NCBI GenBank assembly: GCA_013362725.1
Contig: JABFVP010000700.1
Span: forward strand, 1-5,164
DNA length: 5,164 bases
Direction: 5' to 3'
From: Cupriavidus sp.
GTDB taxonomy: Bacteria; Pseudomonadota; Gammaproteobacteria; Burkholderiales; Burkholderiaceae
This document shows, one piece after another, positions 1 through 5,164 of this stretch. The position numbers were made by a program, and so were the translations under genes. The notes beneath the pieces were generated by a model that saw only the letters and a program-made list of their open reading frames with translations, searched no databases and was not told the DNA's origin. Within the stretch, counting starts at the first letter, position 1, and each line of letters begins with the position of its first letter.

Positions 1-3000
1 GGCTGCACCCCAACCACCGCGCCGACGATATTGCGGTTTACATACAGGTTGCCTACCTGGGCCCGGCTGACGATAAACGAGATGGTCTCGTCGATGCGGG
101 TATGGATGCCCAGCGTCAGGCCATAGCCGGTGCCGTTGATCTGGCTGACCATGGTATCCAGCGCCGCGCGCGGGAACCGCACTACGTGCAGCACCGGGCC
201 GAAGACCTCGCGCTTGAGTTCCTCGATGCTGTCCAGCTCGATCAGCGTGGGCGGCACGAAGGTGCCATGGCGGCAGCTGGCGCCCTGCGCGGCATTGGGA
301 TCGGCCTGGTGGACGCGGCGGCCCTTGGCGCGCATCGCATCGATATGGCGCACGATGCCGGCGCGCGCCTCTTCGTCGATCACCGGGCCGACGTCGGTCG
401 ACAGGCGGTCCGGGTTGCCCATGTTCAGTTCCTGCATCGCGCCCTTGAGCATTTCCAGCACGCGCTCGGCCACGTCCTCCTGCAGGCACAGCACGCGCAG
501 CGCCGAACAGCGCTGGCCGGCCGAGTCGAAGGCGGAGTTGACCACGTCTGCGACCACCTGCTCGGCCAGCGCCGACGAGTCGACGATCATCGCGTTCTGG
601 CCGCCGGTTTCGGCAATCAGCGGAATCGGGCGGCCGGCGGCGTCCAGGCGCCCGGCGACATTGCGCTGCAGGATGCGCGCGACCTCGGTCGATCCGGTGA
701 ACATCACGCCCTTGACGCGGGCGTCGCCCACCAGCGCGGCGCCGACGGTCTCGCCGCGGCCCGGCAGCAACTGCACCGCGCCGGCCGGCACGCCGGCCTC
801 GCGCAGCAGCTTCACCGCGGCGGCAGCGATCAGCGGGGTCTGCTCGGCGGGCTTGGCCAGGACCGGGTTGCCAGCCGCCAGTGCGGCGGCCACCTGGCCG
901 GTGAAGATCGCCAGCGGGAAATTCCACGGGCTGATGCAGACCACCGGACCGAGCGGACGATGGGTCTCGTTGTCGAAGCCGCGGCGCACCTCGGCGGCGT
1001 AGTAGCGCAGGAAGTCCACCGCCTCGCGTACTTCGGCGATGGCATTGGAGAAGGTCTTGCCGGCTTCGCGCATGATGATGCCCATCAGCGACTGCATCTG
1101 GGCTTCCATCAGGTCGGCGGCGCGCTCCAGCGCGGCGGCGCGCACGTCCGGTGGCGTCGCCTGCCAGATCGGCGCGGCATTGACGGCGGCCTGCAACGCG
1201 GCGTCGACGTCGGCCTTGCCGGCTTCGGTGACATGGCCGACCACGTCGCGGTGATCGGCCGGATTCAGTACCGGCGTGGTGATGGCATCGGCGGCGCGCG
1301 CCACCTCGGCGCCCAGCATCGGCTCGGCAACCAGGCGCTCGCCGGTGCCGGCCAGCAACGCCGACGACAGCGAGGCCAGCCGATGCTCGTTGGCGAGGTC
1401 GATGCCGGCCGAGTTGGGCCGGCTCTTGCCATACAGCGTGCGCGGCGACGGTATGCGCGGGTGCGGCAGCCCGAGCACGCCTTCGTCGCGGTGCATGGCC
1501 TCGACCACGGCCACCGGATCGGCAACCAGTTCATCCAGCGAGATGGTGTCGTCGGCAATGCGGTTGACGAACGAGGTGTTGGCGCCATTCTCCAGCAGCC
1601 GGCGCACCAGGTAGGCCAGCAGCGTTTCATGGGTTCCGACCGGGGCGTAGATGCGGCACGGCCGGTTGTATTTGCCGTCGGCGGTGGGGCCTACCACCTG
1701 GTCGTAGAGCGGCTCGCCCATGCCGTGCAGGCACTGGAACTCATACTGGCCCGGGTAGTAGCTGTGCCCGGCGATCTGGTAGATGGCCGACAGCGTGTGC
1801 GCGTTGTGCGTGGCGAACTGCGGGTAGATCGCGTCCGGCACCGACAGCAGCTTGCGCGCGCAAGCGATGTACGACACATCGGTGTAGACCTTGCGCGTAT
1901 AGACCGGATAGCCTTCCAGCCCTTCCACCTGGGCGCGCTTGATCTCGCTGTCCCAGTAGGCGCCCTTGACCAGGCGGATCATCAGGCGGTGGCGGCTGCG
2001 GCGGGCCAGGTCGATCAGGTAGTCGATCACGAACGGGCAGCGCTTCTGATAGCCCTGCACCACGAAGCCGATGCCGTTCCAGCCGGCCAGTTCAGGCTCG
2101 AAGCACAGGCGCTCGAGCAGGTCCAGCGAGATCTCGAGGCGGTCGGCTTCCTCGGCATCGATATTGATGCCGATGTCGTACTGGCGCGCCAGCAGCGTCA
2201 GCGACTTCAGGCGCTCGTACAGTTCGCCCACCACGCGCTCGTGCTGCGCGCGGCTGTAGCGCGGGTGCAGCGCCGACAGCTTGATCGAGATGCCCGGGCC
2301 TTCATAGATGCCGCGGCCGCGCGAGGCCTGGCCGATGGCGTGGATGGCCTGCTCGTACGAGGCCAGGTAGCGTGCGGCATCGGCCTCGGTCATGGCCGCC
2401 TCGCCCAGCATGTCGTAGGAGTAGCGGAAGCCCTCGGCCTCGTAGCGGCGCGCGTTGGCGAGCGCCTCGGAAATTGTCTCGCCGGTGACGAACTGCTCGC
2501 CCATCAGGCGCATCGCCATGTCCACGCCCTTGCGGATCAGCGGCTCGCCGCCCTTGCCGATGATGCGCGTGAGCGCCTTGGTCAGGCCCGATTCGGTATG
2601 GGTGGCGACCAGCTTGCCGGTCAGCAGCAGGCCCCAGGTGGCGGCGTTGACGAACAGCGAAGGGCTCTGGCCCAGGTGCGACTGCCAGTTGGCGCCGCTG
2701 ATCTTGTCGCGGATCAGCGCGTCGCGCGTGGCCTTGTCGGGAATGCGCAGCAGCGCCTCGGCCAGGCACATCAGCGCCACGCCTTCCTGCGACGACAACG
2801 AGAATTCCTGGATCAGCCCCTGCACCAGGCCTTCGCGCCCGGTGCCCACCTTTTGCTCGCGCAAGCGCGTGGCCAGGGCCTTTGCCATCTTGATCGCGGC
2901 CTCGGCCTGCTGTTGCGGCAGGCGCGCCTGCTCCAGCAGCACCGGCACGCAATCGGTTTCCGGGCGGCGATAGGCCGAAGTGATGGCGGCGCGCAGCACC

Positions 3001-3266
3001 GACTGCGGCTGGATGCTCTGCGCGAATTCCAGGAACGGCTGCGGCGCGCCGTCGCCATGCAGCGCATCCGCGCCGTCGCCGCCCTCGCCCTCGGCACCGG
3101 CGGCGCCGGCTTCGTACGGGAGGTGGCCGCGCTCGATCTGCTCGAGGTAGCAGAAGATGGCCTGCTTGATCAGCCAGTGCGGGGTGCGGTCGATGGATTG
3201 GGCAACGCGCTTGAGGCGGTCGCGCGAGGCATCGTCAAGCTTGACGCCAAGAGTGGTGGTGGCCAT
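1..3266 (-). CDS. putA: Trifunctional PutA: proline dehydrogenase / P5C dehydrogenase / autorepressor (C-terminus cut by window edge)
   Basis: PutA oxidises proline to glutamate in two steps, FAD-dependent proline dehydrogenase then NAD-dependent pyrroline-5-carboxylate dehydrogenase. In the long RHH-bearing class it also represses put genes. Seen here: 1088 codons from ATG at 3266 with no stop or frameshift; full-length homologues are about 1320 residues, so roughly 230 are missing past the left edge. Residues 1-47 form a ribbon-helix-helix domain (TTTLGVKLDD, then RTPHWLIKQAI) with the T5/G7/K9 DNA-contacting pattern. Residues about 48-77 are a Gly/Ala/acidic linker. The proline dehydrogenase barrel (about 260-610) carries K329, D370, R431, Y437, Y540, R555, R556 and E559, all at E. 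coli numbering. The aldehyde dehydrogenase domain begins near 650, with SPWNFP (N782), K805, FTGSTE (E861), general base E886, nucleophile C920 in AGQRCSA, and EVFGP (E1020). The visible part ends in GAVVGVQ. The ATG is chosen because the conserved N-terminus starts there. Regulation is probably autorepression at 3391-3439. Family assignment is near certain. Confidence 0.98.
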   Translation of the reverse strand, partial: MATTTLGVKLDDASRDRLKRVAQSIDRTPHWLIKQAIFCYLEQIERGHLPYEAGAAGAEGEGGDGADALHGDGAPQPFLEFAQSIQPQSVLRAAITSAYRRPETDCVPVLLEQARLPQQQAEAAIKMAKALATRLREQKVGTGREGLVQGLIQEFSLSSQEGVALMCLAEALLRIPDKATRDALIRDKISGANWQSHLGQSPSLFVNAATWGLLLTGKLVATHTESGLTKALTRIIGKGGEPLIRKGVDMAMRLMGEQFVTGETISEALANARRYEAEGFRYSYDMLGEAAMTEADAARYLASYEQAIHAIGQASRGRGIYEGPGISIKLSALHPRYSRAQHERVVGELYERLKSLTLLARQYDIGINIDAEEADRLEISLDLLERLCFEPELAGWNGIGFVVQGYQKRCPFVIDYLIDLARRSRHRLMIRLVKGAYWDSEIKRAQVEGLEGYPVYTRKVYTDVSYIACARKLLSVPDAIYPQFATHNAHTLSAIYQIAGHSYYPGQYEFQCLHGMGEPLYDQVVGPTADGKYNRPCRIYAPVGTHETLLAYLVRRLLENGANTSFVNRIADDTISLDELVADPVAVVEAMHRDEGVLGLPHPRIPSPRTLYGKSRPNSAGIDLANEHRLASLSSALLAGTGERLVAEPMLGAEVARAADAITTPVLNPADHRDVVGHVTEAGKADVDAALQAAVNAAPIWQATPPDVRAAALERAADLMEAQMQSLMGIIMREAGKTFSNAIAEVREAVDFLRYYAAEVRRGFDNETHRPLGPVVCISPWNFPLAIFTGQVAAALAAGNPVLAKPAEQTPLIAAAAVKLLREAGVPAGAVQLLPGRGETVGAALVGDARVKGVMFTGSTEVARILQRNVAGRLDAAGRPIPLIAETGGQNAMIVDSSALAEQVVADVVNSAFDSAGQRCSALRVLCLQEDVAERVLEMLKGAMQELNMGNPDRLSTDVGPVIDEEARAGIVRHIDAMRAKGRRVHQADPNAAQGASCRHGTFVPPTLIELDSIEELKREVFGPVLHVVRFPRAALDTMVSQINGTGYGLTLGIHTRIDETISFIVSRAQVGNLYVNRNIVGAVVGVQ

Positions 3267-3276
3267 TGCGGGCAAT

Positions 3277-3281
3277 TCTCC
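3277..3281 (-). promoter_or_regulatory. putA ribosome binding site
   Basis: GGAGA on the minus strand ends 10 nt before the ATG at 3266. The spacing is slightly long but workable. It supports the ATG that begins the conserved MATTTLGVKLDD N-terminus. An in-frame TTG at 3273-3275 lies too close to this site to be a better start. Confidence 0.6.
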
Positions 3282-3366
3282 GAAAGACTGGAGCCGCCGC
3301 CGGTGCTACCTCGTCCGTGCCGACAGGCAGGGGCGCGCGACCGGCCGCAGCCTGTGAGCTGGCGCG

Positions 3367-3396
3367 ATCTTACTCCCGAAAATCACCAAGGTGCAA
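3367..3396 (-). promoter_or_regulatory. Candidate sigma-70-type putA promoter
   Basis: On the minus strand a -35-like TTGCAC (3391-3396) is followed after 18 bp by a -10-like TAAGAT (3367-3372). The -10 matches the consensus at four of six positions and the -35 at three of six, so it would be a weak promoter in an otherwise GC-rich stretch. Transcription would begin near 3360 and give a leader of roughly 95 nt. The -35 lies inside one of the GTTGCA motifs, so PutA bound there would block RNA polymerase, as expected of an autorepressor. This is a consensus match only. Confidence 0.4.
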
Positions 3397-3401
3397 CCTT
3401 G
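3387..3401. repeat. 15-bp palindrome centred on the promoter-proximal GTTGCA motif
   Basis: CAAGGT (3387-3392) and ACCTTG (3396-3401) are perfect 6-bp inverted arms around a 3-bp GCA centre. The palindrome encloses the GTTGCA copy closest to putA and covers the candidate -35 element. Two-fold symmetry of this kind suits a dimeric regulator. It could extend the PutA site or serve a second regulator; the sequence does not decide. Confidence 0.55.
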
Positions 3402-3439
3402 TGCAACCCTATCGAAAACCCTAATCCCAAGGGTTGCAC
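3391..3439 (-). promoter_or_regulatory. Predicted PutA operator cluster (three GTTGCA motifs)
   Basis: Three exact copies of GTTGCA lie between priA and putA: minus strand at 3392-3397 and 3402-3407, plus strand at 3433-3438. GTTGCA is the core hexamer bound by the ribbon-helix-helix domain of E. coli PutA in the putP-putA control region (established knowledge). The two minus-strand copies sit in a direct repeat of GGTTGCAC with a 10-bp period. The third is inverted, with its centre 31 bp from the middle copy, so all three would face the same side of the helix. By eye I find only three more copies in the other roughly 5 kb (1192-1197, 3557-3562, 3650-3655), all inside coding sequence, against three in these 49 bp. 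That putA encodes the matching DNA-binding domain makes autoregulation the natural reading. Binding itself is inferred. Confidence 0.62.
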
Positions 3440-3444
3440 TTTTT
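3401..3444. repeat. Perfect 10-bp inverted repeat with adjacent T-run
   Basis: The arms GTGCAACCCT (3401-3410) and AGGGTTGCAC (3430-3439) are exact reverse complements separated by 19 nt, and TTTTT follows at 3440-3444. A competing inner hairpin pairs AACCCT (3417-3422) with AGGGTT (3430-3435) around a 7-nt loop. Each outer arm contains one GTTGCA motif, so an operator dyad is the first reading. Read on the plus strand, the same sequence has the form of an intrinsic terminator for antisense transcripts. Read on the minus strand no U-tract follows the stem, so it is not a usual terminator for priA. Confidence 0.7.
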
Positions 3445-3461
3445 CTACGCAGCGCCGGCCG

Positions 3462-5164
3462 CTAGATTCGCAACGGGTCGATTTCCAGTTGCCAGCGCAC
3501 CCCCTTCACCTCCGTCCCAATCTCTGCGAAAGTCGGCACCCACTCGGCCACGAACCGTTGCAGTGCGGGACGTGCACTGGCTTCGACCAGCATCTGCGCA
3601 CGCTCGCGATTGAACACGCGGACCATCGACATCGGCACCGGATCATGCAGTTGCACCTCCGCTGCCAGGGTGCAGCGCTCGGCATGCCGGCGCGCGGCCT
3701 CCAGGAACTGCAGCGCGCGCTCCAGTTGCCCGTGTTCGGCCGTGACCAGCACCTGGAAGCAGAACGGGGGCAACCCGGCCTGGCGCCGCTCGCGCAACTG
3801 GCTGGCCGCGAATCCATCATAGTCATGGCGCGTCAGGGCCTGCAATGCCGGGGTATCGGGATAGCGGGTCTGGATCAGCACCTCGCCTGGCAGACCGGCC
3901 CGCCCCGCCCTTCCCGCTACCTGCATCAGCGAGGCAAACAGATGCTCGGCGGCGCGGAAGTCGTGGCTGAACATGGCCGCGTCCGGATGGACGATGCCGA
4001 CCAGTGTCACGCGCTGGAAGTCATGGCCCTTGGCCACCATCTGGGTCCCTACCAGGATGTCGACATCGCCCGCGTGGACCTCGTCGAACATGGCCTGGGC
4101 GCTGCCCTTGCGGCGGGTGGAATCGGCGTCGATGCGGGCGATGCGGGCCTGGGGAAAGCGCGCCGCCAGCGCTTCTTCGATACGCTGGGTGCCGCGCCCT
4201 AGCGGCGCGATATCGACATTGCCGCAGTCCGGGCAGTGGTGCGGCACCGGCGCCTCCAGTCCGCAGTGGTGGCAGCGCAGGCGCCGTTCGGGCCGGTGCA
4301 GCACCAGGTACGCCGAGCAGCGCGGGCAGCCCGACAGCCAGCCGCAGCTGTCGCAGGCGATCACCGGCGCATAGCCGCGCCGGTTCAGGAACAGCAGGCT
4401 CTGCTCGCGGCGCGCCAGGCGCGCGTCGATAGCCTCGAGCAACGGCACCGACAAACCTTCGAACAGGGCACGCTGGCGCTGGCGTTCATGGTTCAGGTCG
4501 ACCAGCCGCACCGCCGGCAGCGTCGCATCGGCCTGGGCTCGCTCGCGCAGCACCAGCTTGCGGTAGGTGCCCTGCGCGGCCCGCCACCAGGTTTCCATCG
4601 ACGGCGTGGCCGAACCCAGCACCACCGCGATGCCGCGCTGCTTGGCGCGCCACACGGCCAGGTCGCGCGCGGAGTAGCGCAGCCCTTCCTGCTGCTTGTA
4701 GGAGGTGTCGTGCTCCTCGTCGACCACGATCAGCGCCAGCGCTGGCAGCGACGCCATGACCGCCATGCGCGTACCCAGCACGATGCGGGCCTCGCCGCGG
4801 TGGGCCGCCAGCCACTGCAGGCTGCGCTCCTGGTCGGCCAGGCCGCTGTGCAGCACCGCCAGCGGCAGCTGCGGGAAGCGCGCGGCAATGCGGCTTTGCA
4901 GCTGCGGAGTCAGGTTGATTTCCGGCACCAGCATCAGTACCTGGGCCTGCGGATCGCGCGCCAGCACCGCCTGCATTGCGTGCAGGTAGACCTCGGTCTT
5001 GCCGCTCCCGGTCACGCCGTGCAGCAGGAACGGGGCAAAGCCCTCGGCGTCGGCAATGGCCTGCACCGCGGCGCGCTGCTCGTCATGCAGCGGCGGCGCG
5101 GCCGATGGCGGCTGGGTGGGGTCGGTCGGCAACAAGGTGCGCGCGGCGCGGCTGGCCTCGACCC
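3462..5164 (-). CDS. priA: Primosomal protein N' PriA, replication-restart 3'-5' DNA helicase (N-terminus cut by window edge)
   Basis: PriA recognises stalled forks and D-loops in the cytoplasm and reloads DnaB through PriB/DnaT, so replication restarts away from oriC. Visible are 566 residues and a TAG stop at 3462-3464; the frame stays open to the right edge. The TTG at 5133-5135 is internal, not the start. By comparison with E. coli PriA (732 residues, Walker lysine near 230), about 175 residues are missing: the 3'-DNA-binding and winged-helix domains. Visible motifs in order are Walker A GVTGSGKT (4995-5018), motif Ia LVPEINLTPQL, DEEH Walker B (4710-4721) followed by the aromatic-rich loop YKQQEGLRYSARD, motif III GSATPS (4599-4616), the PriA-specific insertion with eight cysteines in four CxxC-type pairs binding two zinc ions (4224-4355), motif V VGTQMVAKGHDF (4017-4052), and motif VI QVAGRAGR (3900-3923). 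The C-terminal domain ends in WQLEIDPLRI, a typical PriA tail. No intrinsic terminator follows. All key residues are intact. Confidence 0.98.
   Translation of the reverse strand, partial: VEASRAARTLLPTDPTQPPSAAPPLHDEQRAAVQAIADAEGFAPFLLHGVTGSGKTEVYLHAMQAVLARDPQAQVLMLVPEINLTPQLQSRIAARFPQLPLAVLHSGLADQERSLQWLAAHRGEARIVLGTRMAVMASLPALALIVVDEEHDTSYKQQEGLRYSARDLAVWRAKQRGIAVVLGSATPSMETWWRAAQGTYRKLVLRERAQADATLPAVRLVDLNHERQRQRALFEGLSVPLLEAIDARLARREQSLLFLNRRGYAPVIACDSCGWLSGCPRCSAYLVLHRPERRLRCHHCGLEAPVPHHCPDCGNVDIAPLGRGTQRIEEALAARFPQARIARIDADSTRRKGSAQAMFDEVHAGDVDILVGTQMVAKGHDFQRVTLVGIVHPDAAMFSHDFRAAEHLFASLMQVAGRAGRAGLPGEVLIQTRYPDTPALQALTRHDYDGFAASQLRERRQAGLPPFCFQVLVTAEHGQLERALQFLEAARRHAERCTLAAEVQLHDPVPMSMVRVFNRERAQMLVEASARPALQRFVAEWVPTFAEIGTEVKGVRWQLEIDPLRI

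Noticed and set aside
2302..2952. A 216-codon minus-strand frame inside putA
   Set aside because: It overlaps the proven putA frame in another register and gives a Gly/Ala/Arg-rich product without motifs. It is a GC-rich shadow.
3157..3357. A short plus-strand frame crossing the putA start and leader
   Set aside because: It has no recognisable ribosome site or protein family, and it mostly overlaps the antisense of the conserved PutA DNA-binding domain.
3557..3655. Two further GTTGCA copies (3557-3562 and 3650-3655) as distal PutA operators
   Set aside because: They lie inside the conserved priA C-terminal coding region, and a hexamer is expected a few times by chance in 5 kb over both strands. 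A distal role is possible but unsupported.
102..4202. A 1366-codon open reading frame on the plus strand covering most of putA, the intergenic region and part of priA
   Set aside because: It is in exact antisense codon register with both genes, so it is stop-free only because TTA, CTA and TCA codons are absent from the true genes. The product is low-complexity (rich in A, R, G, H, Q), resembles no family I know, and runs over regulatory DNA. Both sense genes show intact catalytic motifs.
5133..5135. TTG as a start codon for priA
   Set aside because: The frame stays open upstream to the window edge, and starting here would remove the DNA-binding N-terminal domain that PriA proteins carry. The real start lies outside the window.
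1..5164. Mobile elements, CRISPR arrays, tRNA or rRNA genes, or a novel defence or biosynthetic system
   Set aside because: The sequence is filled by two conserved housekeeping genes and one short control region. No terminal repeats, array-like repeats, RNA-gene folds or foreign-looking composition were seen.

Overview
The window is very GC-rich chromosomal DNA with two well-conserved housekeeping genes, both on the minus strand and both cut by a window edge. Codon use (almost only G/C in third positions, with TTA, CTA and TCA essentially absent) and the gene pair priA-putA suggest a betaproteobacterium. A Burkholderiaceae member such as Cupriavidus or Ralstonia is my best guess, but that is inference from general similarity and was not searched.

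Reading in the direction of transcription, from the right edge to the left: positions 5164 to 3462 hold the C-terminal three quarters of priA, the primosomal replication-restart helicase, with its start beyond the right edge. Positions 3461 to 3267 are a 195-bp intergenic region. Positions 3266 to 1 hold the first 1088 codons of putA, the trifunctional proline-catabolism flavoenzyme and autorepressor, with its last roughly 230 codons beyond the left edge. Neither gene shows a frameshift or an internal stop. The catalytic residues of the proline dehydrogenase domain fall at exactly the same residue numbers as in E. coli PutA.

The most informative non-coding part is an AT-richer island at about 3366-3449 in the intergenic region. 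It holds three copies of GTTGCA, the hexamer known as the core of the E. coli PutA operator. The copies are spaced by near-integral helical turns, two of them lie in a perfect 10-bp inverted repeat, and one overlaps the -35 element of a plausible putA promoter. Since this PutA keeps the N-terminal ribbon-helix-helix DNA-binding domain, the likely circuit is proline-responsive autorepression: PutA sits on its own promoter when proline is scarce, and moves to the membrane as an enzyme when proline is abundant. priA has no functional link to proline metabolism and looks like a simple neighbour.

I see no mobile element, CRISPR array, RNA gene or undescribed multi-gene system here. The very long plus-strand open frame (102-4202) is a shadow of the two real genes.
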